DNA from: Mycolicibacterium iranicum
GTDB taxonomy: Bacteria > Actinomycetota > Actinomycetes > Mycobacteriales > Mycobacteriaceae
Reading direction: 5' to 3'
Assembly (NCBI RefSeq): GCF_014190915.1
Contig: NZ_JACHVU010000006.1
Location: 62,001-126,000 of the forward strand
DNA length: 64,000 nucleotides
Shown here: piece after piece, positions 21,720 to 31,154 of the stretch
Layout: each line of letters begins with the position of its first letter
How positions within the stretch are numbered: position 1 is the first letter of the stretch
Position numbers and translations under genes: made by a program
Notes under the pieces: generated by a model
The model's database searches: none
Seen by the model: only the letters and a program-made list of their open reading frames with translations
Told to the model about the DNA's origin: nothing

Positions 21720-22544
21720 ATGAGCGCAACTGTGACCGGGGCGACGGACAAGAGCGACGCGACCGGGGAAAACGCACGTCCGCCTGGGAACGAACCCGGC
21801 CTGCCCCTGACGGGTGAGCGGACGATCCCCGGCGTGCCCGAGGAGAACTACTGGTTCCGCCGGCACGAGATCGTGTACCGGCGGCTCGTGGAACGTTGCC
21901 AAAATCGCGATGTGCTGGAAGCCGGGTGTGGCGAAGGTTACGGCGCAGACCTGATCGCCGACGTGGCGCGCAGTGTGATCGGGCTGGATTACGACGAGAC
22001 CGCGGTCGCGCACGTGCGGGCGCGCTACCCGCGCGTCGACATGCGGCACGGCAACCTCGCGGAGCTGCCTCTGCCGTCCGGCTCTGTCGATGTGGTCGTC
22101 AACTTCCAGGTGATCGAGCACCTGTGGGACCAGGGGCAGTTCGTCGCCGAGTGCGCGCGGGTCCTGCGCCCCGGCGGGATCCTGCTCATGTCGACCCCGA
22201 ACCGGATCACGTTCTCCCCCGGTCTCGACACCCCCGTCAATCCGTTCCACACCCGCGAGCTGAACGCCGACGAGCTCACCGAACTGCTCGAAGCCGCGGG
22301 CTTCGGCATGGAGTCGATGCTGGGCGTGTTCCACGGCGAGCGGCTGCGCGAGCTGGACGCCCGACACGGCGGCTCGCTCATCGACGCACAGATCGAGCGC
22401 GCCCTGGCCGATGCGCCGTGGCCCGCGCAGCTGCTGGCCGACATCGAATCGGTGACCGTCGACGACTTCGACCTCGTCGAGGGCACCCCGGCCAGGCCGA
22501 TCGACGACAGCCTGGACCTGGTGGCGATCGCGGTCCGGCCGTGA
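21720..22544 (+). CDS. SAM-dependent methyltransferase, homologue of Rv3030 (methylglucose lipopolysaccharide cluster)
   Basis: 274-residue class I methyltransferase: motif I DVLEAGCGEGYG, IGLDYDETAV, LPSGSVDVVVNFQVIEHL and VLRPGGILLMSTPN. In M. tuberculosis this gene heads the methylglucose lipopolysaccharide (MGLP) cluster Rv3030-Rv3032, and the product is thought to methylate MGLP sugars. The GTGA overlap with the GH57 gene shows coupling. ATG start, probably leaderless. The methylated position cannot be deduced here. Confidence 0.88.
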   Translation: MSATVTGATDKSDATGENARPPGNEPGLPLTGERTIPGVPEENYWFRRHEIVYRRLVERCQNRDVLEAGCGEGYGADLIADVARSVIGLDYDETAVAHVRARYPRVDMRHGNLAELPLPSGSVDVVVNFQVIEHLWDQGQFVAECARVLRPGGILLMSTPNRITFSPGLDTPVNPFHTRELNADELTELLEAAGFGMESMLGVFHGERLRELDARHGGSLIDAQIERALADAPWPAQLLADIESVTVDDFDLVEGTPARPIDDSLDLVAIAVRP

Positions 22545-24124
22545 CGGACGGCGGTGCGGGGCAGCCGGAACCCGTCCCCGGACTCTTCACCCTGGTCCTA
22601 CACACCCACCTGCCGTGGCTGGCGCACCACGGACGGTGGCCGGTCGGCGAGGAATGGCTCTACCAGTCCTGGTCGGCGAGCTATCTTCCGCTGATCCGGG
22701 TGCTGCGGACCCTGGCCGCCGAGGACCGGCGCCACCTGGTCAGCCTCGGGATCACCCCGGTGGTGGCCGCCCAGCTCGACGACCCGTACTGCCTGCAGGG
22801 TATGCACCACTGGCTGGCGAACTGGCAACTGCGCGCGCTGGAGGCGGCGTCGACCCGGGTCGCCACCGGAGAGTCGCCGGCATCCCAGCCGGAAGCGTTG
22901 CGCCGCTTCGGGTCTCGCGAGTACGCCGAGGCCGAGCGCGAACTCGCCGAATTCGATGCGCTGTGGCGCCACGGCGCGAGCCCGGTCCTGCGCGACCTGC
23001 TCGACGGCGAGGTCGTCGAACTGCTCGGCGGACCTCTGGCCCACCCGTTCCAGCCGCTGCTGAACCCCCGGCTGCGGGAGTTCGCCCTGCGCGAGGGGCT
23101 GGCGGACGCCGGTGCCCGCTTCGCCCACTCCCCGACCGGGATCTGGGCGCCCGAATGCGCGTACGCGCCGGGCATGGAAGTCGGTTACGACGCCGCCGGC
23201 GTGACGCATTTCATGGTCGACGGACCGTCCCTGCACGGCGATACCGCGCTCGGCCGGCCGGTCGCCGGGTCGGACGTGGTGGCGTTCGGGCGGGACCTCC
23301 AGGTCAGCTACCGCGTCTGGTCGCCGAAGTCCGGATATCCCGGCCATGCGGCCTACCGCGACTTCCACACCTACGACCACGCCACCGGACTCAAACCCGC
23401 ACGCGTGACCGGCCGCGGCGTTCCGTCAGATGCCAAGGCGCCCTACGACGCTGCGCGCGCCGACGCCGCGGTGGACGTCCATGTGGCCGACTTCGTCGAC
23501 ACGGTCCGGCGCCGCCTAGCGTCCGAGAGTGCCCGCATCGGTAGGCCCGCCCACGTGATCGCCGCGTTCGACACCGAACTGTTCGGCCACTGGTGGCACG
23601 AGGGCCCCGTGTGGCTCGAACGGGTGCTGCGGGCCCTGCCCGCCGCCGGCGTGCGGGTCGGCACGCTGTCCGACGCGATCGCCGGTGGTTTCGTCGGTCC
23701 GCCGGTCGAATTGCCCGCCGGCTCTTGGGGTTCGGGCAAGGACTGGCAGGTGTGGTCGGGCGAGAAGGTCGCCGATCTGGTGCAGCTCAACAGTGAGGTC
23801 GTCGACACCGCACTCACCACCGTCGACAAGGCGCTGGCCCAGGGAGCCTCGGTGGGTGCACCCACCCCGAGGGACTTCGTGGCCGACCAGATCCTGCGAG
23901 AGACGCTGCTGACGGTGTCCAGCGACTGGCCGTTCATGGTGAGCAAGGACTCGGCCGCCGACTACGCGCGCTACCGCGCGCATCTGCACGCGCACGCCAC
24001 CCGCGAGATCGCCTCGGCGCTCGCGTCGGGCCGGCGCGAACATGCGCAGCGACTCGCCGAGGGCTGGAACCGCGCCGACGGGCTCTTCGGCGCACTCGAC
24101 GCGCGAAGGCTGCCGACGCCGTGA
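22541..24124 (+). CDS. GH57-family glycoside hydrolase/branching enzyme, homologue of Rv3031
   Basis: 527 residues, nearly the length of Rv3031. GH57 features: LFTLVLHTHLPWLAHHG at the start, the nucleophile glutamate Glu205 in IWAPECAYAPG, the acid/base aspartate Asp344 in AAFDTELFGHWW and a C-terminal helical domain. GH57 enzymes of this type are 1,4-alpha-glucan branching enzymes or amylases, and this one is assigned to MGLP assembly. The frame extends far upstream inside the previous gene; GTG at 22541 overlaps its stop (GTGA) and gives the family N-terminus. Confidence 0.92.
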   Translation: MTDGGAGQPEPVPGLFTLVLHTHLPWLAHHGRWPVGEEWLYQSWSASYLPLIRVLRTLAAEDRRHLVSLGITPVVAAQLDDPYCLQGMHHWLANWQLRALEAASTRVATGESPASQPEALRRFGSREYAEAERELAEFDALWRHGASPVLRDLLDGEVVELLGGPLAHPFQPLLNPRLREFALREGLADAGARFAHSPTGIWAPECAYAPGMEVGYDAAGVTHFMVDGPSLHGDTALGRPVAGSDVVAFGRDLQVSYRVWSPKSGYPGHAAYRDFHTYDHATGLKPARVTGRGVPSDAKAPYDAARADAAVDVHVADFVDTVRRRLASESARIGRPAHVIAAFDTELFGHWWHEGPVWLERVLRALPAAGVRVGTLSDAIAGGFVGPPVELPAGSWGSGKDWQVWSGEKVADLVQLNSEVVDTALTTVDKALAQGASVGAPTPRDFVADQILRETLLTVSSDWPFMVSKDSAADYARYRAHLHAHATREIASALASGRREHAQRLAEGWNRADGLFGALDARRLPTP

Positions 24125-25353
24125 GAATGAAGATCCTTCTGGTGTCGTGGGAGTACCCGCCGGTGGTGATCGGTGGGCTGGGCCGCCATGTACACCACCT
24201 GGCCACCGAACTCGCCGCGGCGGGTCACGACGTCGTCGTCCTCAGCCGGCGCCCCACCGGGACCGACCCCCAGACGCACCCGACGACAGACGAGGTACAC
24301 GACGGCGTGCGGGTGATCGCCGCGGCGGAGGACCCGCACGAGTTCGCGTTCGGCACCGACATGATGGCGTGGACGCTGGCGATGGGCCACGCGATGATCC
24401 GGGCGGGCCTCGTCCTGTCCGACTGGCGGCCCGATATCGTGCACGCCCACGATTGGCTGGTGGCCCACCCCGCCGTCGCGCTGGCCCAGTTCTTCGATGT
24501 GCCACTGGTTTCCACGATCCACGCGACCGAGGCCGGCCGTCATTCCGGCTGGGTCTCCGGCCCGGTGAGCCGTCAGGTGCACGCCCTGGAGTCCTGGCTG
24601 GTGCGCGACTCCGACGCTCTGATCACCTGTTCGACCTCCATGCGCGACGAGATCACCACCCTGTTCGGCCCCGAACTGGCCGATGTCACGACCATTCCCA
24701 ACGGGATCGACACCGACGGTTGGCCGTTCGCGCGCCGCCGCCGGCACACCGGACCCGCCGAGCTGCTCTATTTCGGTCGCCTCGAATACGAGAAGGGCGT
24801 GCACGACGCGATCGCCGCTCTGCCGAGGATCCGGCGCACCCATCCGGGTACCACGCTGACGATCGCCGGCGACGGGACACAGCTGGCGTTCCTGGAGGCG
24901 CAGGCGCGTAAGCACAAGGTGGTCAAGGCGACGAATTTCGTGGGCCGCGTAGATCATTCGCAGCTGTTGACGCTGCTGCACCGCGCCGACGTCGCGGTGC
25001 TGCCGTCACACTACGAGCCGTTCGGCATCGTCGCGCTCGAGGCGGCCGCGGCCGGTGCGCCGCTGGTCACCTCGACCGCGGGCGGCCTCGGCGAAGCGGT
25101 CATCGACGGCGTCACGGGTCTGTCGTATCCGCCCGGCAGTGTCGCTGCCCTGGCTGACGCGGTCCGCGCGGCACTCGACGGCCCCGCAGCGGCCCAGCAT
25201 CGCGCGGTGGCCGCCCGGGACCGTCTGACATCCGAGTTCGCTTGGCAGACAGTGGCTTCGGAGACCGCCCAGGTCTATCTGGCCGCCAAGCGCGCGGAGC
25301 GCAGGCCCCAGCCGAGGCGCACCATCGTGGAGCGCCCGCTGCCGGCGCGATGA
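24121..25353 (+). CDS. GT4-family alpha-1,4-glucosyltransferase, homologue of Rv3032
   Basis: 410 residues of GT-B fold. N-terminal glycine-rich loop SWEYPPVVIGGLGRHV, ADVAVLPSHYEPFGIVALEA with the EX7E pair Glu299 and Glu307, and GGLGEAV. Rv3032 elongates the MGLP glucan backbone and contributes to glycogen/capsular glucan. GTG at 24121 overlaps the GH57 stop by four bases; ATG at 24127 is the alternative. Third gene of a coupled methyltransferase-GH57-GT4 operon. Confidence 0.92.
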   Translation: MRMKILLVSWEYPPVVIGGLGRHVHHLATELAAAGHDVVVLSRRPTGTDPQTHPTTDEVHDGVRVIAAAEDPHEFAFGTDMMAWTLAMGHAMIRAGLVLSDWRPDIVHAHDWLVAHPAVALAQFFDVPLVSTIHATEAGRHSGWVSGPVSRQVHALESWLVRDSDALITCSTSMRDEITTLFGPELADVTTIPNGIDTDGWPFARRRRHTGPAELLYFGRLEYEKGVHDAIAALPRIRRTHPGTTLTIAGDGTQLAFLEAQARKHKVVKATNFVGRVDHSQLLTLLHRADVAVLPSHYEPFGIVALEAAAAGAPLVTSTAGGLGEAVIDGVTGLSYPPGSVAALADAVRAALDGPAAAQHRAVAARDRLTSEFAWQTVASETAQVYLAAKRAERRPQPRRTIVERPLPAR

Positions 25354-25393
25354 GCGCTTGCGCGAAGAGCAGACTGGGGCGATGAGTGCCGCG

Positions 25394-26920
25394 CTAGTCC
25401 TTGCGCTCCCGCCAGCCCCGCTCGAAGGGCAGCCGCCAGGCGTTCGGGGCGATCAGCTGGTGGATCGAGTTGGGGCCCCAGGTGCCCGGCTGGTACAGCT
25501 TCACCGCGGGGGGATCTTCGAGCAGATCCATCGAACGCTCCCATAGGGATTCGATTCCCTCTGCGGTGGTGAAGAGCGTGTGATCGCCGCGCATCGCGTC
25601 GAGGATCAGCCGCTCGTAGGCTTCGAGCACGTCGCCGAGCTGTTCGGTTTCCTGGGTGGAGAACTGCATCGACATCTTCTCCAGCTTCATCCCGGGCCCG
25701 GGCCGCTTGCCGTAGAAAGACAGGGACACCTTCGAGGCGTCGGCCAGGTCGAAGGTCAGGTGGTCGGGGCCTTGTGAGCCGACACCCGATCCCGACGGGA
25801 ACATGGTGCGCGGCGCCTCCTTGAACGCGATCGAGATCACCCGCAGCCCTTCGGCCATCTGCTTTCCGGTGCGCAGATAGATGGGAACCCCCGCCCACCG
25901 CCAGTTGTCGATGCCGACCTTGAGCGCGATGAACGTCTCGGTGTCGGAATCGCGTGCCACCCCGTCGAGTTCGCGGTATCCGCTGAACTGTCCGCGGACC
26001 ACGTCGGTGGGTGAGATCGGCAGCATGGAGCGGAAGACCTTGTTCTTCTCCTCGCTGATCGCCCGGGGTTCCAGCGCCGTGGGCGGCTCCATCACGACGA
26101 AGGCCATCACCTGGAACAGGTGGGTGACCACCATGTCCTTGAAGGCGCCGGTGCTCTCGTAGAAGTTGGCCCGCTCGTCGAGGCCCAGCGTCTCGGGGAT
26201 GTCGATCTGGATGTGGTCGATGAAGTTGCGGTTCCAGATCGGTTCGAACAGGCCGTTGGCGAACCGGAACGCGAGGATGTTCTGTGCCGCCTCCTTGCCC
26301 AGGAAGTGGTCGATGCGGAAGATCTGCCGTTCCCGGAAGGTCTCGTGCACGAAGTCGTTCAGGGCGACGGCACTGGCCAGGTCGGTGCCGAACGGCTTCT
26401 CCATGACCACGCGGGAGCGGTCGACCAGATCGGCCTCCCGCAGCATCGTGATCACGGCCCGGGCGGCCTTCGGCGGCACCGACAGATAGTGCAGACGCTG
26501 CACCTCGTGGGCGTCCGCGCCGGTGCCGGCGCCCGAGGTGAGACGGGACTCGGCGTCGGCCACGGCCGCGGCGAGGGCTTCTGACCCGGCGCCCTGCGGG
26601 ACGTAGGTCAGGATCTTGGAGAAGCTGGCCCACTGCTCGTCGGTCAGCTTGTGTCTGCCGTAGGTCTCGATGGCCTCCTTGGCGACGGCGCGGAACTCGT
26701 CGTCGGTGAGGTCCTCCAGCGAGGTGCCGACGACCTGGATGTGGGGGGCCAGCTCGGACTGGTCCAGATAGGCCATGCCGGGCAGGAGTTTCCGCTTGGC
26801 CAGGTCCCCGGTGGCGCCGAAGAGCACGATCACGTGGGGAGCCAGCGGCGCCTCGTCCCGGCGGTAGGGGCGTGCGCCGGGCGCGGGGTAGGAGATCGTC
26901 TGGGGCGTCCTGGTGGTCAC
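25394..26920 (-). CDS. zwf: Glucose-6-phosphate 1-dehydrogenase
   Basis: 508 residues, oxidises glucose 6-phosphate to 6-phosphogluconolactone with NAD(P)+. Coenzyme loop FGATGDLAKRKL, substrate/active site RIDHFLGKEAAQN and the conserved VVMEKPFGTDL are intact. GTG start. It sits between Rv3032- and Rv3034c-like genes where M. tuberculosis has another gene, so it is probably a lineage-specific zwf paralogue. Ends 40 bases from the convergent GT4 gene and lies 74 bases after the hexapeptide acyltransferase on the same strand. Confidence 0.95.
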   Translation of the reverse strand: MTTRTPQTISYPAPGARPYRRDEAPLAPHVIVLFGATGDLAKRKLLPGMAYLDQSELAPHIQVVGTSLEDLTDDEFRAVAKEAIETYGRHKLTDEQWASFSKILTYVPQGAGSEALAAAVADAESRLTSGAGTGADAHEVQRLHYLSVPPKAARAVITMLREADLVDRSRVVMEKPFGTDLASAVALNDFVHETFRERQIFRIDHFLGKEAAQNILAFRFANGLFEPIWNRNFIDHIQIDIPETLGLDERANFYESTGAFKDMVVTHLFQVMAFVVMEPPTALEPRAISEEKNKVFRSMLPISPTDVVRGQFSGYRELDGVARDSDTETFIALKVGIDNWRWAGVPIYLRTGKQMAEGLRVISIAFKEAPRTMFPSGSGVGSQGPDHLTFDLADASKVSLSFYGKRPGPGMKLEKMSMQFSTQETEQLGDVLEAYERLILDAMRGDHTLFTTAEGIESLWERSMDLLEDPPAVKLYQPGTWGPNSIHQLIAPNAWRLPFERGWRERKD

Positions 26921-26994
26921 CGGGGAAATGCTGTCACCTGCGCGACGCCCGTGCAGTGGTTACCGCGCGGAAGCGGGCGGGGTCCACCTCGTGA

Positions 26995-27732
26995 TCACCG
27001 GGCGGCTTTCTTGCGTTCGATGTCGGCGAGCGCCGCGGCGAGTTCGGCACGTTCGGACGCCGACGTCTCCCATGAGAGTTTGCGATTCTTGACGACCTTG
27101 GCGGGCGCACCGACCGCGATGGAGAAATCCGGGATGTCGCCCCGGACCACCGCGTGGGAGCCCAGCACACAGCCCCGACCGATCGTGGTGTTGCGCAGGA
27201 CGCTGACCTTCACACCGACCCATGTGTCGGGGCCGATGCGCACCGGTCCCTTGACGATGCCCTGGTCCTTGATCGGCAGCTCGATGCTGTCCATCCGGTG
27301 GTCGAAATCGCAGATGTAGCACCAGTCGGCCATCAGCACCGAGTCGCCGAGTTCGATGTCGAGGTAGGTGTTGATGACGTTGTCGCGGCCCAGGACCACT
27401 TTGTCGCCGATGCGCAGCGAGCCCTCGTGGCAGCGGATGGTGTTCTTGTCCCCGATGTGGACCCACCGCCCGATCTCCATCTGGGCCAGCTCGGGCGTGG
27501 ACTGGATCTCGACGTCCTTGCCGAGGAACACCATTCCCCGGGTGATGATGTGCGGGTTGGCCAGCTTGAACTTCAGCAGACGCCAGTATCGGACGAGGTA
27601 CCACGGGGTGTAGGCGCGGTTGGCGAGCACCCACTTCAACGAGGCCAGGGTCAGGAAGTTGGCCTGGCGGGGATCGCGCAGCCTCGACCCTCGCCAGCGC
27701 TTGTGCAGCGGCGCTCCCCACATCGTCGTCAT
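26995..27732 (-). CDS. Hexapeptide-repeat acyltransferase, homologue of Rv3034c
   Basis: 245 residues. The middle (about 75-215) is a left-handed beta-helix built of hexapeptide repeats (IRCHEGSLRIGDKVVLGRDN, GPVRIGPDTWVGVKVSVL, IGRGCVLGSHAVVRGDIPD), the fold of O-acetyl/acyltransferases. The end is lysine/arginine rich. Probably acylates a sugar; its place in the Rv3030-Rv3037c cluster suggests MGLP or a related glycan, but that is inference. The open frame runs on upstream for about 2 kb. I chose ATG at 27732, eight bases after TAGGCT, which begins the family N-terminus. Confidence 0.85.
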   Translation of the reverse strand: MTTMWGAPLHKRWRGSRLRDPRQANFLTLASLKWVLANRAYTPWYLVRYWRLLKFKLANPHIITRGMVFLGKDVEIQSTPELAQMEIGRWVHIGDKNTIRCHEGSLRIGDKVVLGRDNVINTYLDIELGDSVLMADWCYICDFDHRMDSIELPIKDQGIVKGPVRIGPDTWVGVKVSVLRNTTIGRGCVLGSHAVVRGDIPDFSIAVGAPAKVVKNRKLSWETSASERAELAAALADIERKKAAR

Positions 27733-27740
27733 GGCCGGAC

Positions 27741-27746
27741 AGCCTA
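27741..27746 (-). promoter_or_regulatory. Candidate -10 of a leaderless promoter (hexapeptide acyltransferase)
   Basis: TAGGCT on the minus strand, eight bases before the ATG at 27732, with no ribosome site. Confidence 0.5.
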
Positions 27747-27816
27747 CGCGCCTGCCGGGGGGCTCAGCAGTTACCCTCACGTGGGCTCGCAATACACCGC
27801 GATCAGAAGGGACCCT

Positions 27817-29106
27817 GTGCTCCGGCGAATTCTCGTAGTGGTTCTGACGAGCCTCGTCTCCGGTGTGCTCGGCGGTTGCGGCACCACCGATTCCTGGGTC
27901 GACGCCCGTGCGGCCACCGGCTGGTCGGCGCAGTACGCGGATGCGGCGAACAGCAGCTCGACCCCGGTCGACGGAGCCGACACGCTGCGGCTGGAGTGGG
28001 CCCGGTCGGTCAAGGGCACGCTCGCGGCGCAGGTGGCGACGGGGTCGGGCAACTACCTGGCCGTCAACGGTCAGACCGCCTCCGGCTGCTCGCTGATGGT
28101 GTGGGAGATCGACAACCGCGCGCGGCAGCGCTGGTGCACCCGGCTCGTTCAGGGCGGAGGTGTCGCCAGCCCGCTGTTGGACGGCTTCGACAACCTCTAC
28201 ATCGGACAGCCGGGCCTCGTGCAGTCCTTTCCGACAACCCAGTGGGTGCGGTGGCGCCGCCCGGTCATCGGCCTGCCGCTGACCTTGCGCATGGTCGCTC
28301 CGGGCCGTCTGCTGGTGGTCACCCATCTCGGCCAGGTGCTGGTGTTCGACGCGCACCGGGGCACCGTGAGCGGCACGTCGGTGGACCTGGTCGCCGGCCT
28401 GGATCCGCGGGATTCCGAGCGCGGCCTCGCCGACTGCCGGCTCGCACGTCCCCAGTGCCCGGTCGCCGCGGCACCGGCCTTCTCGGAGGCCACCGGGATC
28501 ATCGTGGTGCCGCTGTGGGAGCCCGGCGCCGAGAAGCCGGTGCTGGCCGCTCTGCGCTACCAGCAGGGCCAGACCCCCGAGCTGACCCGCGAGTGGACCA
28601 GCGACGCCGTCGGGGGCGGGCCGCTGGCCAGCCCCGTGCTGTCCCGCGACGGGTCGACTGTCTACGTCAACGGCCGCGACGAACGGCTGTGGGCCCTCGA
28701 CTCCGCCGACGGCACCGCGAAATGGTCGGTGCCGCTGGACTACCTCGCCCAGACGCCGCCGTCGGTCACGCCGGACGGGCTGATCGTCGCCGGCGGCGGG
28801 CCGGGTTCGCGGCTGACAGCGATCCGCGACACCGCCGAGGAGGGCGAGGTGGTGTGGACCCGCGACGATGTGTCTCCGCTGACGACGTCGAGCCTGGCCG
28901 GTGTCGGCTACGCGGTGGTGCGAGACGGAGATGACGAGGCGCCGGGGCAGGCCCTGACGGTGTTCAGCCTGGGCGACGGCAGCACGGTCAACACCTACCC
29001 CCTGCCCAACGCCCGCGGATGGCCCGTCGGGGTCTCGGTCGCCCATGACGGGCGCGTCGTGACCGCGACCAGCGACGGCCAGGTCTACGGATTCGTGCCG
29101 GGCTGA
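27817..29106 (+). CDS. PQQ-like beta-propeller lipoprotein, homologue of Rv3035
   Basis: 429 residues. Signal peptide with lipobox LGGC (Cys21), then repeated blades such as GGGVASPLLDGFDNLYIGQPG, GGGPLASPVLSRDGSTVYV and RLWALDSADGTAKWSVPLD, typical of PQQ-like repeats. Such domains are scaffolds or binding proteins; no catalytic site is evident. GTG at 27817 is preferred because AGAAGGGA lies just upstream and it puts the signal peptide at the N-terminus, although the frame is open further left. Its 3' end overlaps the convergent secreted-protein gene by 22 bases. Confidence 0.85.
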   Translation: MLRRILVVVLTSLVSGVLGGCGTTDSWVDARAATGWSAQYADAANSSSTPVDGADTLRLEWARSVKGTLAAQVATGSGNYLAVNGQTASGCSLMVWEIDNRARQRWCTRLVQGGGVASPLLDGFDNLYIGQPGLVQSFPTTQWVRWRRPVIGLPLTLRMVAPGRLLVVTHLGQVLVFDAHRGTVSGTSVDLVAGLDPRDSERGLADCRLARPQCPVAAAPAFSEATGIIVVPLWEPGAEKPVLAALRYQQGQTPELTREWTSDAVGGGPLASPVLSRDGSTVYVNGRDERLWALDSADGTAKWSVPLDYLAQTPPSVTPDGLIVAGGGPGSRLTAIRDTAEEGEVVWTRDDVSPLTTSSLAGVGYAVVRDGDDEAPGQALTVFSLGDGSTVNTYPLPNARGWPVGVSVAHDGRVVTATSDGQVYGFVPG

Positions 29107-29822
29107 ACGGGAGCGGCGAGCATCGACTCGATCGCCGTGCGCGGAATGGTCGCCTGCAGCGCGCCGCCGGCGCCGGCCATGATCTCGCCCTGGCCGAAGA
29201 AGAAGATCACCGCGTCCTCGGTGACGGCGAATTCCTGGTACTTGGCCGGGTCCAGGCCGTCGGCCGGCGAGATCGGCGCGTCGATGCCGAGCTGCCGCGA
29301 CAGATCCGCCTGCACGATCGGGAAGATGGTGTTCAGCGGCTCGGTGTCGGGCCGGAAGAGCGTGTCGAACGTCAAGGGCGCCTTCTTGGCGACGTCCCAG
29401 TTGAACGACTTGAACCACGTCTGCGGATGCGCGCCGCCGACGTTCTCGTACACCTCGAAGACCACGCTGCGGGTGCCGCCGTCGTCGGGTCCGGTGCGGT
29501 ACCCGGTCCCCCGGGCGTCGAGGACGTAGGGCAGGTTCCACGACGACCCCGGCATCTCCGAGACGTTGACGAAACCGTCCCGGGTCTGCGTCAGGTACGC
29601 GGTGAGCGCCTGCTGGTCCGGATAGTCCGCCGGGAACGTGTAATCCAGGCGGTAGGTGGGAGTCTCGGTGTGGACGCGGCACATCTGCTCGGCGTCGACC
29701 GTCCCGCCCAGCGCGGCGCACGCCGACGGCACGGGGGCCACCGGTTGGGCGGCGGCCGTCGGCGCGGCCATCAGGCCCACCGAGATGCCGGCAGCCGTCA
29801 CAGCAGCAGCGAGAATGCGCAT
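29085..29822 (-). CDS. Secreted protein of the RsiV/DUF3298 type, homologue of TB22.2 (Rv3036c)
   Basis: 245 residues with a cleavable signal peptide (cut probably after AAPTAAAQP). The mature part matches Rv3036c and resembles RsiV/DUF3298 domains (FPADYPDQQALTAYLTQTRDGF, FEVYENVGGAHPQTWFKSFN, PLTFDTLFRPD, VIFFFGQGEI). The protein is exported; function is uncertain, and esterase activity has been proposed for the M. tuberculosis protein. ATG start with GGAG upstream. The last 22 bases are shared with the opposite-strand lipoprotein gene. Confidence 0.83.
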   Translation of the reverse strand: MRILAAAVTAAGISVGLMAAPTAAAQPVAPVPSACAALGGTVDAEQMCRVHTETPTYRLDYTFPADYPDQQALTAYLTQTRDGFVNVSEMPGSSWNLPYVLDARGTGYRTGPDDGGTRSVVFEVYENVGGAHPQTWFKSFNWDVAKKAPLTFDTLFRPDTEPLNTIFPIVQADLSRQLGIDAPISPADGLDPAKYQEFAVTEDAVIFFFGQGEIMAGAGGALQATIPRTAIESMLAAPVQPGTNP

Positions 29823-29903
29823 CGTCGAATGTCTCCAGGATCAGGGTGTGACAGGAATTTCGGCGCTGGCGTCAGAACCGTTACGGCCAGGGTACGTGAG
29901 CGT

Positions 29904-31154
29904 TCACCGTGACGGCCGGCACAGGAAAGCGGTGGTCCGGCTCGCGGCCCCCGAGCCGAGGCGGGTGAGGACCAGCGTGGCCGAGCCCTCGCCGCGGAGC
30001 CGGAGCCGCGTGCGCAGCGCGTCGGGGTCGACATCCACCCCGCGAACCAGGATCTCGAGCGCACCCACCCCCCGCGCCGAAAGCGCCTGGCGCAACGACT
30101 GTTCGCGCAACGGCAACTGGTCGAGCACCTCGAACCCCCGCACGCCGTCGGGCAATCGATCACCCGACAGGTAGGCGATGTCGGGATCGAGCTGCCACAG
30201 CCCGTGCCGGGCCGCATAGTGGCGCACCAGGCCCGACCGTACGACCGCCCCGTCGGGATCGACGATCCACCGGCCGGCCGGGGCCACCGGGCAGTCGTCG
30301 GGTTCGTCGTCGCCGATCTCCTCGCCGGTGTCGAGCATCGTCGCCCGGCGCCGCGCTCCCCCACCGGCCAGACCCTCAGACCACAGGCACGCCTCCCGGA
30401 CGCTGCCACCCAGTGACGTCACCTCGATCTCCCCGGAGAAACCGAGCTCGGCGACGACCGCGAAATCGATTCCGGGAGCGCACTTCACAACGTAGTCGCG
30501 ACGCCGTAGCACCTCGAGCAGCGCGTCGAGCGGCGGCACGTAGGCGCGGGGGTCGAAGCGTCGGCGGGCACCGCTGCGGCGGGCCGGGTCGACCACGACG
30601 ACGGCGTCGGCGGTCACCGGCCGTAACGCGTCGGCCCGGCAGAGCGCGGCGGCGCGACCGGCGACGGCGAGATTGTGACTCGCCATGGCGAGCCGGACGG
30701 GGTCGACGTCGCTGCCGATCGCGAATGTTGCGCGGTCGGCAAGTGCTGCAAGCTCTGTGCCGATCGAGCACGTCGCGTCGTGCACGAGCGCACCGGCCAG
30801 GCGCCGCGCGCGGTGGGCTGCCACCGGTGCCGCCGTCGCCTGCTGGAGCGCGTCGTCGGTGAAGAGCCATCCGTCGGCGTGGGGGATCTTCGACACCGCC
30901 TTGCGGCGGAGGCGGACGGTCTCGACGAGCACCCCGGTGCGATCACCGAAACTCTTTCTCGCCGAGGCGATGTCGGCGACCAGAGACGAATCGGTCAGAC
31001 GGAGCCCGGCAACCTCGCTCAGCGCCGCACGTCCTGCGTCGCTGCGGAGGAAGCGGACGTCGTCGAGGCCGAACGCTACGACGACTCGGCCCCCGGCTTC
31101 ACCCCGGTGATCATCACGTTGTAGAACCAGCCCTTCGGGACGACCCGGCGCCAC
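29904..31154 (-). CDS. THUMP-like/SAM methyltransferase-fold protein, homologue of Rv3037c (start uncertain)
   Basis: Class I methyltransferase core: VHDATCSIGTELAAL (SAM loop), FAIGSDVDPVRLAMASHNL, ADAVVVVDPARRSGARRRF (catalytic-type DPAR) and VVKCAPGIDF; the C-terminal third is THUMP-like. It may modify RNA, but no substrate is known. Homology begins near AFGLDDVRFLRSD, yet the frame offers no ATG, GTG or TTG close to it. The nearest upstream GTG (31154) overlaps the previous gene by 79 bases; the next downstream GTG would remove conserved sequence. The chosen start is therefore tentative. Confidence 0.7.
   Translation of the reverse strand: MAPGRPEGLVLQRDDHRGEAGGRVVVAFGLDDVRFLRSDAGRAALSEVAGLRLTDSSLVADIASARKSFGDRTGVLVETVRLRRKAVSKIPHADGWLFTDDALQQATAAPVAAHRARRLAGALVHDATCSIGTELAALADRATFAIGSDVDPVRLAMASHNLAVAGRAAALCRADALRPVTADAVVVVDPARRSGARRRFDPRAYVPPLDALLEVLRRRDYVVKCAPGIDFAVVAELGFSGEIEVTSLGGSVREACLWSEGLAGGGARRRATMLDTGEEIGDDEPDDCPVAPAGRWIVDPDGAVVRSGLVRHYAARHGLWQLDPDIAYLSGDRLPDGVRGFEVLDQLPLREQSLRQALSARGVGALEILVRGVDVDPDALRTRLRLRGEGSATLVLTRLGSGAASRTTAFLCRPSR

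Noticed and set aside
25354..25393. Terminator between the GT4 gene and zwf
   Set aside because: Only a short GCGC-type pairing is visible, too weak to call.
27733..29721. Minus-strand extension of the hexapeptide acyltransferase
   Set aside because: It mirrors the plus-strand lipoprotein gene; the acyltransferase has its own ATG and promoter hexamer.
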